A DNA stretch of 64,000 nt. Origin: PFL25 sp046260155. GTDB lineage: Bacteria > Chloroflexota > Anaerolineae > Anaerolineales > UBA4823. The stretch is from assembly GCA_046260155.1 (NCBI GenBank), contig JBJYXV010000077.1, positions 248,001 to 312,000 on the forward strand. The letters are read 5' to 3'. This document shows positions 34,778 through 44,258 of the stretch, piece after piece (within the stretch, counting starts at the first letter, position 1; each line of letters opens with the position of its first letter). Position numbers and translations under genes: made by a program. A model generated the notes under the pieces. That model searched no databases. It had not been told where the DNA came from and saw only the letters and a program-made list of their open reading frames with translations.

Positions 34778-36520
34778 ATGAGCGAAGAAATTCTGGTTGA
34801 AGAGAAAACAGATTTTGAAAAAAGATTTCCCGAGATCCTTCGTGACGAACGAGATGGATACCAGGGATACATCATTCCAGCTGAAAAGTTAGTTGAATTT
34901 GCTGTCGCGCTGCGGGAAGAATTTGGTTACGACTTTTTATCTTCAGTAACTGGCGTGGATTACATGCCCGAAGACAAGATGGAAGTGGTTTATCATGGAT
35001 TCCAGACAACCGGGGGCCCCGGAATAGTTTATAAAGTCCAGGTACCGCGGGATAATCCCGTGGTTCCATCGCTTACCCCAGAATTTCCAGGTGCTGCGTT
35101 ACAGGAGCGGGAGGCCTGGGATTTAATGGGAATCCACTTTGAAGGGCACCCTGATCTCAAGCGAGTTTTATTGTGGGAGGGATTCGACGGTCACCCATTG
35201 CGCAAGGACTGGCGAGAGCCATTTTTCGAAGAAGAAGGGAAACCCTTCAAGAGTCGCTGGCCTGGTGGGGATGTAATTCGCATTGAGGATAATAACCCAT
35301 TTAATAAGAATGTAAATTATCCTGCGGGGTTTGACCCTGCTGATTGGACCGCGCCTGGTGAGTCTGCTGTATACCAAAATGTTGGGCGGCTTGATCACGC
35401 AGTAAGTGAAACAGCGATCGGGACAGATCAGATCGTAGTTAATTTAGGTCCTCAACATCCATCAACGCATGGTGTTTTCCGAATGGTGGTTCGCCTGGAA
35501 GGTGAGACCGTTGTTGATTTGGAACCCGTCATGGGCTACCTGCACCGCAACCATGAAAAAATTGGCGAACGTAATACATTCCTGATGAATATCCCCTTTA
35601 CCGATCGGTTGGATTACTTCAACTCGATGAGTAATAATTTTGGTTACGTTTTAGCCGTTGAGAAATTGATGGGGGTCAAACCTCCCGAACGAGCCGAGTA
35701 TATCCGGGTGATGATGGCGGAATTAACCCGCATCGTAAACCACCTTGCTGCGATTGGGTTTCTACTGAATGATTTGGGGGCATTCTTCACACCCTTATTG
35801 TATGCGTTTGAAGAGCGTGAAATGATCCTGGATATATTTGAAGCAGTCAGCGGGTCGAGAATGATGTGCAACTATTACCGCTTTGCGGGTGTTGCCAGAG
35901 ATTTACCAGAAGGAATATTTGAGAAGGTAAAGGATTTTGTTCACGATCGACTGCCGAAGAAAATTGATGATCTGGACGCATTCCTAACCAACAATGAGAT
36001 CGTCCGCACCCGTGCGATTGGAATCGGCGTGTTAACTGCGGAGGATGCAATTGCTCACTCTGCCGTGGGACCAGTGCTGCGCGCCTCCGGTGTACCCTAT
36101 GATGTGCGTCGCGCTGATCCTTATGGTATCTATGATCGTTTTGATTTCGATGTAGCTGTTCGCTATCATGGTGATATCTATGACCGCTACCTGATCCGTC
36201 TGGACGAAATCCGCCAGAGTATACGCATCCTGGAACAGGTCATCCGGGATATGCCGGAAGGACCCATTCAAGAAGGCAAACCGCAGTACCAGGTGCGTGT
36301 TCCTGCGGGAGAAGCATATGGACGTGTTGAAGGTCCCAAAGGAGAATTGGGTTTTTATGTTGTATCCAATGGAAAGCCTAACCCCTGGCGATACCATGTA
36401 CGGGCACCATCGTTTATCAACCTGACTGCCCTTGGAGTGATGTGCAAGAATTACAAGATTGCTGATGTTGTTTCTATCTTGGGTTCTATTGACATCGTTT
36501 TGGGAGAGACCGACCGCTGA
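34778..36520 (+). CDS. nuoCD: Fused NADH-quinone oxidoreductase subunits C and D
   Basis: 580 residues. Residues about 10-170 are NuoC (VTGVDYMPEDKMEVVYH, DLMGIHFEGHPDLKRVL); after a linker near 190-215, the NuoD/49-kDa domain begins (NLGPQHPSTHGVFRMVVRLEGE) and ends ILGSIDIVLGETDR. NuoD helps form the quinone pocket with NuoB. Fusions of C and D are known in several phyla. There is a GGGAGTGAGA ribosome site upstream. Only B, CD and I are encoded here; the membrane arm and NADH module are not in this window. Confidence 0.95.
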   Translation: MSEEILVEEKTDFEKRFPEILRDERDGYQGYIIPAEKLVEFAVALREEFGYDFLSSVTGVDYMPEDKMEVVYHGFQTTGGPGIVYKVQVPRDNPVVPSLTPEFPGAALQEREAWDLMGIHFEGHPDLKRVLLWEGFDGHPLRKDWREPFFEEEGKPFKSRWPGGDVIRIEDNNPFNKNVNYPAGFDPADWTAPGESAVYQNVGRLDHAVSETAIGTDQIVVNLGPQHPSTHGVFRMVVRLEGETVVDLEPVMGYLHRNHEKIGERNTFLMNIPFTDRLDYFNSMSNNFGYVLAVEKLMGVKPPERAEYIRVMMAELTRIVNHLAAIGFLLNDLGAFFTPLLYAFEEREMILDIFEAVSGSRMMCNYYRFAGVARDLPEGIFEKVKDFVHDRLPKKIDDLDAFLTNNEIVRTRAIGIGVLTAEDAIAHSAVGPVLRASGVPYDVRRADPYGIYDRFDFDVAVRYHGDIYDRYLIRLDEIRQSIRILEQVIRDMPEGPIQEGKPQYQVRVPAGEAYGRVEGPKGELGFYVVSNGKPNPWRYHVRAPSFINLTALGVMCKNYKIADVVSILGSIDIVLGETDR

Positions 36521-36576
36521 TCTGGAGGTTTCTTCGCGGTTTTTCGTGGAAATAGCGTCAAAGACGGAGTTAGATT

Positions 36577-37221
36577 ATGAATGATTTTTATGGCAAGGGA
36601 TTGTTGAAGGGTTTGAGCATTACTTTCAAACACTTCATTAATACTTATCTCGAGGATATCCGTTGGTTAGTACGCGGGAAGCAGCGTTATTACACTGAAG
36701 AAGGAATTGAAAATCGCAAGAGTGCAAGTACGAAGGGAATCTTCACTGTTCAGTATCCAGAAGAGAAATTACCTGTACCCGAGGAGTTTCGTTTTATCCC
36801 ATTTCTGGTTTATGAGGTTGATGAGAATGGGGAGAAAAAGGATCGCTGTACATCATGCGGGATATGTGCAAAGGTTTGCCCTCCGCAATGTATTTGGATA
36901 GAGCGTACAAACGATCCTGATACTGGACGCCCAGTCCCTGAACCCGCAGAGTTCTATATAGATGTTGATATCTGCATGAATTGCGGTTTATGTGCGGAGT
37001 TCTGCCCCTTCGATGCCATCAAGATGGATCACGATTATGAGATCTCCGTATATAATCGGCAGGAAAAAAATATCTTCAATAAAGAGCGGCTTTCAAGACC
37101 AGTTTCGTATTATGCTTCCATTCGGCCGACGAATTATGCCCGTGAGGAGGCAGCCCGTGCAGAAGCAGAAGCCGCAAAAGCCGCAAAACAAGCTGCGCGG
37201 CAGCAAAAGCAATCTGCCTGA
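36577..37221 (+). CDS. nuoI: NADH-quinone oxidoreductase subunit I (2x[4Fe-4S] ferredoxin)
   Basis: 214 residues. Two cluster motifs, CTSCGICAKVCPPQC (about 88-102) and CMNCGLCAEFCPFDAI (about 128-143), carry electrons toward NuoB. The C-terminal 30 residues form an Ala/Arg/Lys/Gln-rich helix (REEAARAEAEAAKAAKQAAR), unusual for NuoI and possibly a docking tail. It follows nuoCD by 56 nt. Confidence 0.95.
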   Translation: MNDFYGKGLLKGLSITFKHFINTYLEDIRWLVRGKQRYYTEEGIENRKSASTKGIFTVQYPEEKLPVPEEFRFIPFLVYEVDENGEKKDRCTSCGICAKVCPPQCIWIERTNDPDTGRPVPEPAEFYIDVDICMNCGLCAEFCPFDAIKMDHDYEISVYNRQEKNIFNKERLSRPVSYYASIRPTNYAREEAARAEAEAAKAAKQAARQQKQSA

Positions 37222-37308
37222 CAAAGGATTAATGAGCATCGATGCCTGGTTTCCAGGTTGATCTTCTGAATATCAATTTGATCGATAAATCTCTGAAGGA
37301 AAATTGTA

Positions 37309-38394
37309 ATGGTGAATAATAATCCAGTTAGTGATGATGCCGTCATGGCGGCCTTGAGTAAAGTTCAGGAACCCGAGCTGCATAAAGACCTGGTAAGCTT
37401 AAATATGATTCGTGATTTGCAGATTGATGGCGGGAAGGTAAGTTTTACTGTTGTCTTGACGACGCCGGCCTGTCCACTTAAGGATCAAATAACGCGAGAA
37501 TCGCGAGAAGCGGTTGAAGCTATACCTGGTGTAGAAAATGTAACGGTTAAATTGGATGCCAACGTGCCGTCTGATGGAAGACCGCGGGGCATCGTCGAGC
37601 TACCGATCCGTAACGCCATCGCAGTAGCATCTGGAAAGGGAGGAGTTGGAAAAAGCACAATTGCAGTCAACCTGGCAGTTGTTTTGGCTAAATCTGGAGC
37701 CCGGGTGGGGTTGCTGGATGCGGATATCTATGGGCCTAATATCCCGACCATGATGGGCGTCGATCAACTACCGCCCGCAGGTCAAGATAAGCTCGTGCCA
37801 GCGGAAGCCTATGGTGTGAAATTCATGTCGATCGGATTCATGGTCAAAGCAGATCAGCCGCTGATTTGGCGTGGGCCGATGCTTCATTCCGCTATTCGCC
37901 AGTTCTTAACTGATGTTGAATGGGGAGAGCTGGATTACCTGGTGATTGATCTTCCCCCAGGTACTGGGGATGCTGGATTGAGCCTGGCGCAATCACTTCC
38001 ATTAAGCGGAGGATTAATCGTTACTTTACCCCAGCAGGTTTCGCTGGACGATGCCCGCCGGGGATTGGAAATGTTCCGCCAATTGAATGTACCGATTTTT
38101 GGTATTGTTGAGAATATGAGCTACCTGGAACTCCCCGATGGGACTCGCATGGATGTATTTGGCAAAGGTGGGGGTGAACGCCTGGCTGAGGAGAGTGGGG
38201 TACCATTTATTGGTGCTATTCCGATGGACCCGGCGGTTCGTAAAGGTGGCGACGAAGGAGTTCCGGTTACGATCAGCGATCCGGATTCACCAGTTGCCCG
38301 CGCTTTGAACCAGGTGGCTATGGACGTGGCAGCGAAAGTCAGCATTGCTGCGGTTCAGAAAAGTGATTTCATCCCAATTAATCTGGTTGGATGA
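37309..38394 (+). CDS. apbC: Mrp/ApbC/NBP35-family Fe-S carrier P-loop ATPase
   Basis: 361 residues. The N-terminal MIP18-like domain (AALSKVQEPELHKDLVSLNM...ACPLKDQI) precedes the deviant Walker A VASGKGGVGKSTIAVNLA (about 104-121). The C-terminal Cys pair of canonical Mrp is not evident in the last 100 residues; the only Cys visible is in the MIP18 part. These proteins bind and transfer [4Fe-4S] clusters. It lies in the iscX-nuo-ricT cluster and overlaps ricT by 4 nt, fitting a role in loading clusters into complex I or other targets. Confidence 0.9.
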   Translation: MVNNNPVSDDAVMAALSKVQEPELHKDLVSLNMIRDLQIDGGKVSFTVVLTTPACPLKDQITRESREAVEAIPGVENVTVKLDANVPSDGRPRGIVELPIRNAIAVASGKGGVGKSTIAVNLAVVLAKSGARVGLLDADIYGPNIPTMMGVDQLPPAGQDKLVPAEAYGVKFMSIGFMVKADQPLIWRGPMLHSAIRQFLTDVEWGELDYLVIDLPPGTGDAGLSLAQSLPLSGGLIVTLPQQVSLDDARRGLEMFRQLNVPIFGIVENMSYLELPDGTRMDVFGKGGGERLAEESGVPFIGAIPMDPAVRKGGDEGVPVTISDPDSPVARALNQVAMDVAAKVSIAAVQKSDFIPINLVG

Positions 38395-39299
38395 ATATGG
38401 ACCAAACAGAAACCAACATCGTAGGAATTCGTTTCCAGAAGGTCGGAAAAGTTTACCATTTCGATGCCAAAAATTTTAGCGACCTGCGTACCGGGGATTA
38501 TGCTGTTGTTGAAACAAGCCGTGGGAAACAGTTAGGAGAGGTTGTTCAATTACTTGACGAACCATCTCAACCTCCCCATGGTTCATGGAAACCGATCACT
38601 CGCAAAGCTACCCCGCGTGACCTTCTCCTAAGGCAGCTCTGGCAGCGCAAGGCCTTGGAGGCAATGATCCTTTGTCGCGAAAAAGCGGCTGAGATGAAAT
38701 ACAATGGGGTCAAGATTATCTCTGCTGAATATACTTTTGATGGAAAAAGGCTCTCCTTTTTATTCAGTACAGAGACAGAAGAACGGATTGATCTCAAGTC
38801 CTTGAAGAAGGTGATGCAAAAAACTTACAGGCAGACGCGAGTGGAAATGCGGCAGATCGGCCCACGAGATGTTGCGAAGATTATCGGGGGCATGGGAGCT
38901 TGCGGAATGGAATCCCAGTGCTGCTCAAAATTTTTAACCGAATTCAGCCCCATCTCAATCAAGATGGCAAAAGAGCAGGGGATATCATTGACTCCATCGG
39001 AGATCACGGGGATGTGTGGACGGTTGCGCTGCTGCTTGATTTATGAGTACCAACAATACGTTGAGGCCCGCAAGCAGCTTCCCAGGCGAAACAAACGCGT
39101 GATCACTCCCCAGGGAGAAGGCAAAGTAGTGGATACATATCCTCTCAAGGATGCGGTGCTCGTCGATGTGGAGGGGGTGGGATACGAGGAATTTGGTCGC
39201 CTGGATATTCAACCTTGGGATGAAACAGAGGCACTGCGCAGGAAATCCCAAGAACCCTGCGGCAAGCACGAGAATGGCGGGTGCGATTGTGGGAAGTGA
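38391..39299 (+). CDS. ricT: PSP1-domain protein, RicT/YaaT family
   Basis: 302 residues. The PSP1 core (VGIRFQKVGKVYHFDAKNF...DLRTGDYAVVETSRGKQLGEV) is followed by the Cys-rich segment GMGACGMESQCCSKFL and MCGRLRCCLIYE. In Bacillus the RicAFT complex binds [4Fe-4S] clusters and modulates RNA processing. The start could be ATG 38391 (overlapping the Mrp stop) or ATG 38397. The C-terminus adds another Cys/His patch (EPCGKHENGGCDCGK). RicA and RicF are not visible nearby. Confidence 0.9.
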   Translation: MNMDQTETNIVGIRFQKVGKVYHFDAKNFSDLRTGDYAVVETSRGKQLGEVVQLLDEPSQPPHGSWKPITRKATPRDLLLRQLWQRKALEAMILCREKAAEMKYNGVKIISAEYTFDGKRLSFLFSTETEERIDLKSLKKVMQKTYRQTRVEMRQIGPRDVAKIIGGMGACGMESQCCSKFLTEFSPISIKMAKEQGISLTPSEITGMCGRLRCCLIYEYQQYVEARKQLPRRNKRVITPQGEGKVVDTYPLKDAVLVDVEGVGYEEFGRLDIQPWDETEALRRKSQEPCGKHENGGCDCGK

Positions 39300-40036
39300 T
39301 TAACTTGAACGCTGACGACATACCGGATCGTTGGGATACCCCACAAAAAATCCTCGTAATATTGGCACATCCGGATGATCCGGAGTTCTTTTGTGGTGGG
39401 ACCATCGCTCGCTGGGCGAACGCTGGACACCAAGTTTCCTATTGTTTGCTGACCTGTGGAGATAAAGGAACAAAAGATCGTGCCGTGACACCTGATGTTC
39501 TCTGCAACCTGCGCCAGCAAGAGCAGCGAGCAGCAGCAGCAATCTTGGGGGTGCATAAGATCCGCTTTCTTGATTATCCCGATGGTTATTTAGTGCCTGA
39601 TCTAGAGCTGAGAAGGGATATCACGCGCGTGATTCGACAGGATCAACCGGATGTTCTGGTGACCTGTGATCCTACCAACCTGTATGTTCGAGATACGTAT
39701 CTAAACCATCCCGATCACCGGGCTGCAGGCCAAGCATCCCTGGATGCAGTTTTCCCGGCTGCCCGGGATCACCTGAATTTCGTGGAATTATGGCGAGATG
39801 AAATGCTCGAACCCCATATTGTGCGTGAAGTTTGGATTTCTCTAGCCAGGGATCCAAATGTTAGTGTAGATATCACCGAGTTCTGGGAATTAAAGTTACG
39901 TGCCCTTAGAGAACATAAAAGTCAAATTGGCGATCAGAGCGAGATCGAAGAACGGATGCGATCCAGGCACACTCCAGACAGTACTCCTGAAAACCCGCGC
40001 TTTGAAGAATATTTCAAAAGATTAGTCCTGGGATAA
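39281..40036 (+). CDS. PIG-L family deacetylase
   Basis: LmbE-like zinc hydrolase. The metal motif LAHPDDPEFFCGGTIARW is near the N-terminus and NHPDHRAAGQ near 145 supplies further ligands. The family removes acetyl groups from N-acetylglucosamine conjugates such as bacillithiol or mycothiol precursors and glycolipids. The GTG start at 39281 overlaps the end of ricT; TTG at 39305 with GGGAAG upstream is an equally good start and gives 243 residues. The exact substrate is not readable. Confidence 0.85.
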   Translation: MRLWEVINLNADDIPDRWDTPQKILVILAHPDDPEFFCGGTIARWANAGHQVSYCLLTCGDKGTKDRAVTPDVLCNLRQQEQRAAAAILGVHKIRFLDYPDGYLVPDLELRRDITRVIRQDQPDVLVTCDPTNLYVRDTYLNHPDHRAAGQASLDAVFPAARDHLNFVELWRDEMLEPHIVREVWISLARDPNVSVDITEFWELKLRALREHKSQIGDQSEIEERMRSRHTPDSTPENPRFEEYFKRLVLG

Positions 40037-40148
40037 TCAATTTTCCGGTAGCGGCTGTTTGATTGTTGGCCTACGAGGCTCAATGAAGAAGGTACAGAGA
40101 GATTTTTTTCGATACCAAGCTGATTAATAAAAAGAATATAGAGGCAGC

Positions 40149-41324
40149 ATGATTGATTATAGAAATGAAGCAAAACAATTATTTCCATATACCAGGGAGT
40201 TAAGAAGAGATTTTCACCGTAACCCTGAGTTAGGGTTTCAAGAAGTACGCACTGCTGGCATAGTGGCCCGCGAGCTTACTGAGTTGGGGTTGGAAGTGAG
40301 TACGGGGGTTGGGAAAACCGGGGTCGTGGCTACACTTGAGGGCGCCAACCCTGGCCCTGTTTTGTTAGTCCGGTTTGATATGGACGCGCTACCGATCCAG
40401 GAAGAAACCGGTGCAGAATACGCTTCTCAAACACCGGGTGTCATGCATGCCTGTGGTCATGACGGACACACAGCAATTGGTTTGACCGTTGCACAATTAC
40501 TTGAGAACCACAAAGCAGAACTGAGGGGTACTGTCAAGCTTGTTTTCCAGCCTGCTGAGGAAGGATTGGGGGGTGCCCAAGCGATGGTTGCTGATGGCGT
40601 CCTGGATAACCCAAAACCTGATCAATGTCTGTCTCTCCACCTCTGGAACGATAAACCTCTGGGATGGATTGGGGTGACTCCAGGACCAGCTATGTCTGCA
40701 TCAGATCGATTTACAGTAAAGATAACTGGCCGGGGTGGTCACGGTGCTTCTCCGCATCTGTCGATCGATCCCATCACAGCAGGTGCTCAGGTCATTACAG
40801 CTCTGCAAAACATCGTTTCACGAAATGTAGATCCTCTTGAAGCAGCTGTAGTGACAGTGACAAGCATGATCGGTGGTGAAGCTTTTAATGTTATCCCGGA
40901 AGCGGTTGAACTTCGCGGCACAATTCGCACTTATAACCCAGATATCCGCCGGATTGTATTAGAGCGTTTTGATCAAATCACCCGCGGCGTCGTTGAAGCA
41001 ATGGGCTGCCAAGTGGAGCTTGAATTAAGGCGAGTGACTCCGGCAGTGGTTAATAATCCCCAAATGGCGGAAAAGATTTTCAACATTGCCAGTGAGGTCT
41101 TTCCAGAAGCAGAGATATCAACCGAAGAACGCACCATGGGTTCTGAGGATATGTCCTACATGATGGAGGATATCCCGGGGTGCTATTTCTTTATTGGTTC
41201 AGCTGATCGAGAAAGGGGGTTGGATGCAGGTCACCACCATCCAAAATTTGATTTTGCCGAAGATGCACTGGTAACGGGTGCTGCTTTGATGGCGTCTGTG
41301 GTCAGCGATTTCATGAGATCATGA
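40149..41324 (+). CDS. M20-family amidohydrolase (N-acyl-amino-acid / hippurate hydrolase type)
   Basis: 391 residues. Metal-binding motifs are MHACGHDGHTAIGL (about 98-111), PAEEGLGGA, HLWND and the C-terminal HHHPKFDFAEDAL. A lid/dimerisation domain lies about 185-300. It hydrolyses N-acyl or amide bonds of small substrates in the cytoplasm. It stands alone on the plus strand, followed by a hairpin terminator at 41431. The substrate cannot be defined from sequence. Confidence 0.92.
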   Translation: MIDYRNEAKQLFPYTRELRRDFHRNPELGFQEVRTAGIVARELTELGLEVSTGVGKTGVVATLEGANPGPVLLVRFDMDALPIQEETGAEYASQTPGVMHACGHDGHTAIGLTVAQLLENHKAELRGTVKLVFQPAEEGLGGAQAMVADGVLDNPKPDQCLSLHLWNDKPLGWIGVTPGPAMSASDRFTVKITGRGGHGASPHLSIDPITAGAQVITALQNIVSRNVDPLEAAVVTVTSMIGGEAFNVIPEAVELRGTIRTYNPDIRRIVLERFDQITRGVVEAMGCQVELELRRVTPAVVNNPQMAEKIFNIASEVFPEAEISTEERTMGSEDMSYMMEDIPGCYFFIGSADRERGLDAGHHHPKFDFAEDALVTGAALMASVVSDFMRS

Positions 41325-41643
41325 TGAGACTTCCAGGACAGCGATCCCGGGATCATGGTGATGCAGCTGGTCAGCGGTTTGTTTGCATTCATCGCTTATG
41401 AGCGGATCATTGAAATTTAATCAATTATCAACAGCGCATCGAATGCGCTGTTTTTTTTTATCCAGACAACCTCGCTGAGCCAATCCACCGATGGTTTCGA
41501 TTATCTGGTCTGGACCAGAAAAAACAAGCTCACGAGGTAGAAATTGATGCCTCACTTTCCAACTGCAAGCCTTGAAAGCGTTGACCTGGTTCCAGGGTTG
41601 TGTTACAATCCATATCGTCATAATAATCCTATTAATCACATGA
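41325..41643. other. Intergenic region after the amidohydrolase
   Basis: No gene is supported. It holds a 12-bp perfect palindrome GATCCCGGGATC (41343-41354), a 22-codon hydrophobic reading frame just after it (possibly a gene fragment), and the terminator at 41431-41459. The remainder is the leader of the GntR-type regulator. Confidence 0.5.
41431..41459 (+). terminator. Rho-independent terminator
   Basis: ACAGCGCAT / ATGCGCTGT stem with a CGA loop followed directly by nine T. It closes the transcript of the M20 amidohydrolase on the plus strand. Confidence 0.85.
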
Positions 41644-42375
41644 TTGGATTGGACGTGTATTGTGATGATTTCAAAAAAACTGTCCTCGGATTTTCTGGAT
41701 TTTCTTGCAGAAACCAACCAGATAGATGAAGAAGGTGACCGATTACCTTCCTTACAGGTCTTGAGCAAACAGCTGGGTGTGAGTGTTTCCTCACTGAGGG
41801 AACAAATGGAAGTTGCCCGTGCACTGGGCTTCGTTGAAGCAAAACCCCGCACCGGGCTGCGGCGCTTACCTTATTCATTTTTCCCCGCTGTAGATCAAAG
41901 CTTATCGTACGCTATCGCCATTGACCAGGAGAATTTCCTTAAATTCGCGGATCTACGCAGGAAAATCGAGTCAGCTTTTTGGTACCAGGCAGTATCGTTG
42001 TTAACTGAAGAAGACTATCTTCATCTTCAGCAGTTAATTAATCAGGCATGGGAAAAACTGCGCGGCACACCCATCCAGATCCCCCAGCAAGAACATCGCC
42101 AACTGCATCTTTCCATTTACCGGAGATTAGATAACCCGTTCGTTTCTGGCATCCTTGAAGCATACTGGGAGGCTTACGAAGCGGTTGGTCTAAATCTTTA
42201 TGCTGGATATTCCTATCTGAACGAAGTTTGGACTTACCACCAGCAGATGGTTGATGGTATTTGTAGTGGTGATTTAGATGCAGGTTTTCAGGCACTTATC
42301 GAGCACACAGATCTGATCCGCCACAGGCTGGTTGATAGTGAAGATGGAAAAATGAAAGTGACCCAATCTTACTAA
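41644..42375 (+). CDS. GntR-family regulator with FCD-like ligand domain
   Basis: 243 residues. Winged helix at about 15-75 (LPSLQVLSKQLGVSVSSLRE, then ALGFVEAKPRTGLRRLP) and an all-helical C-terminal domain with the spaced Asp/His residues of FadR/FCD regulators (EHRQLHLSIYRRL, TYHQQMVDGICSGD, ALIEHTDLIRHRL). The start is unsure: ATG 41644 or 41665. Lying 41 nt upstream of the 2-oxoacid oxidoreductase genes on the same strand, it probably controls them and itself in response to an organic acid. Confidence 0.85.
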   Translation: MDWTCIVMISKKLSSDFLDFLAETNQIDEEGDRLPSLQVLSKQLGVSVSSLREQMEVARALGFVEAKPRTGLRRLPYSFFPAVDQSLSYAIAIDQENFLKFADLRRKIESAFWYQAVSLLTEEDYLHLQQLINQAWEKLRGTPIQIPQQEHRQLHLSIYRRLDNPFVSGILEAYWEAYEAVGLNLYAGYSYLNEVWTYHQQMVDGICSGDLDAGFQALIEHTDLIRHRLVDSEDGKMKVTQSY

Positions 42376-42416
42376 TTTTCCTGCGGATGAATGAACCAAA
42401 AGGAGCAACATATTAT

Positions 42417-44258
42417 ATGACTGCAATCCAAACGAAATTAAAGATAGAAAAGCCCCTTGATTCCAGAGTCATTATTAATGATTTCTCGATCACAGTTGGT
42501 ACTGCAAATGGCTCTGGAAGTCAGACATCGAATTTGACTTTACTGCGTTCACTTTTTAAAATGGGAATTCCGGTCTCTGGAAAAAATCTTTTTCCCTCAA
42601 ATATTCAAGGTCTCCCAACCTGGTACACCATCCGGGTAAGTAAGGATGGTTTCCTTGCCCGTCGGGAGGAACACGAGATTGTTGTTGCGATGAATCCTGG
42701 TTCATTTATCGAAGACCTTGCTGGGGTTCAACCGGGTGGGGTATTCATTTACGCAAACGACATTAATCTCCCCATTGACCGGGAGGATATCGTGATTTAT
42801 CCAATGGCGGTTCAGGAATTGGTGCAGGAATCTGATGCGCCATCGAGTTTGAAGAACTATGTCGCAAATATGGTCTATGTGGGTGTCCTGGCCCAGCTAT
42901 TAGGAATCGAATTAGAACGCATCTATCAAGCATTGGATTTCCATTTCAAGAGCAAGCAAAAGCCAATCGAATTAAATTTTAGTATTGTGAAAAGTGCTGC
43001 AAAATGGGCAGAGTTGAACTTAGAGAAGCGTGATCCTTACCGGGTGGAAGCCATGGATGAAACCCACGACCTGATCATGGCTGACGGCAATACAGCGGCT
43101 GCATTAGGGTCGATCTATGGTGGGGTGAACTTTGCTGCCTGGTATCCGATTACCCCGGCAACGAGTCTGGTTGAGGGACTGGAAGAATATCTGCCGATGT
43201 TGCGTAAAGATCCACAAACTGGGAAAAACACCTACGCTATCGTCCAGGCAGAGGATGAGCTGGCAGCAATAGGCATGGCTATTGGCGCTGGATGGGCGGG
43301 ATTGCGTTCGATGACCTCCACTTCAGGTCCAGGATTGAGTTTGATGACCGAATTTGCTGGATTGGCATATTACTCAGAAGTCCCATTGGTTATCTGGGAT
43401 ATCCAGCGAGTAGGACCCAGCACGGGATTACCGACCCGTACATCCCAAGGGGATTTGTCCATGGTTAATTATCTTGGTCACGGAGATACACAGAATGTGA
43501 TCCTTCTGCCTGGTTCTGTCAATGAGTGTTTCGAATTCGGCTGGAAAGCGTTTGACCTGGCTGAGAGACTTCAATGGCCAATTTATGTACTCAGTGATTT
43601 AGATTTTGGGATGAACCATTGGATGACAGAACCATTTAAGTATCCAAACACACATATGGACCGGGGAAAAGTACTTTGGGAAGATGATATTGAGCAATTA
43701 TCAGGAAAATGGGCGCGTTATAAAGATGTTGATGGCGATGGCATTCCATATCGGACAATTCCAGGTAACCAACACCCTGCAAGTGCCTGGTTTGCTCGAG
43801 GCACCGGGCATGATGAAAATGCTATCTATACAGAAGATGCAGGAGAGTATGAGCGCAATATGATGCGCTTGAAAAAGAAATATGATACCGCTAAATCCAT
43901 GGTACCCAAACCGATCATTGATGTGAAGCAGGACGCGAATATTGGCATTATTGCTTACGGTTCCACCTTACCTGCGGTTCAGGAAGCCCGCCACCATATG
44001 GCAGAGAAGGGACTGCAGACGGATTTTCTCCGGCTACGAGCCGTTCCTTTTACCCAGGAAGTTACCGATTTTATTTATGATCATGAAAGATCTTACGTGA
44101 TAGAAATGAATCGTGATGGCCAGCTTCACCAATTATTATCCTTGGAATATGCACCTGTGTGTGCAAAATTAACCTCTGTTGCTCATTTGGATGGTTTACC
44201 CATGACCGCCCGTTTCATTCAGGACCGGATCGAGCAGGAGGAGGAAAAACGAAAATGA
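42417..44258 (+). CDS. 2-Oxoacid:ferredoxin oxidoreductase, fused gamma-alpha subunit
   Basis: 613 residues from ATG 42417, chosen because AGGAG lies about 12 nt upstream; an ATG at 42387 lacks one. Residues about 15-195 are the gamma domain (VGTANGSGSQTSNLTLLRSL), then the alpha domain (AWYPITPATSLVEGLEEYLP, AEDELAAIGMAIGAGWAG, TSTSGPGLSLM). The enzyme oxidatively decarboxylates a 2-oxoacid to acyl-CoA, reducing ferredoxin, or runs in reverse. The KorA/VorA-like form fits 2-oxoglutarate or branched-chain oxoacids better than pyruvate, but this is not certain. The beta subunit follows with a 4-nt overlap. Confidence 0.9.
   Translation: MTAIQTKLKIEKPLDSRVIINDFSITVGTANGSGSQTSNLTLLRSLFKMGIPVSGKNLFPSNIQGLPTWYTIRVSKDGFLARREEHEIVVAMNPGSFIEDLAGVQPGGVFIYANDINLPIDREDIVIYPMAVQELVQESDAPSSLKNYVANMVYVGVLAQLLGIELERIYQALDFHFKSKQKPIELNFSIVKSAAKWAELNLEKRDPYRVEAMDETHDLIMADGNTAAALGSIYGGVNFAAWYPITPATSLVEGLEEYLPMLRKDPQTGKNTYAIVQAEDELAAIGMAIGAGWAGLRSMTSTSGPGLSLMTEFAGLAYYSEVPLVIWDIQRVGPSTGLPTRTSQGDLSMVNYLGHGDTQNVILLPGSVNECFEFGWKAFDLAERLQWPIYVLSDLDFGMNHWMTEPFKYPNTHMDRGKVLWEDDIEQLSGKWARYKDVDGDGIPYRTIPGNQHPASAWFARGTGHDENAIYTEDAGEYERNMMRLKKKYDTAKSMVPKPIIDVKQDANIGIIAYGSTLPAVQEARHHMAEKGLQTDFLRLRAVPFTQEVTDFIYDHERSYVIEMNRDGQLHQLLSLEYAPVCAKLTSVAHLDGLPMTARFIQDRIEQEEEKRK

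Noticed and set aside
44159..44254. 96-nt longer frame for the oxidoreductase beta subunit
   Set aside because: It is antisense to nothing but overlaps the alpha gene; GGAGGAGG and the ATGA overlap fix the start at 44255.
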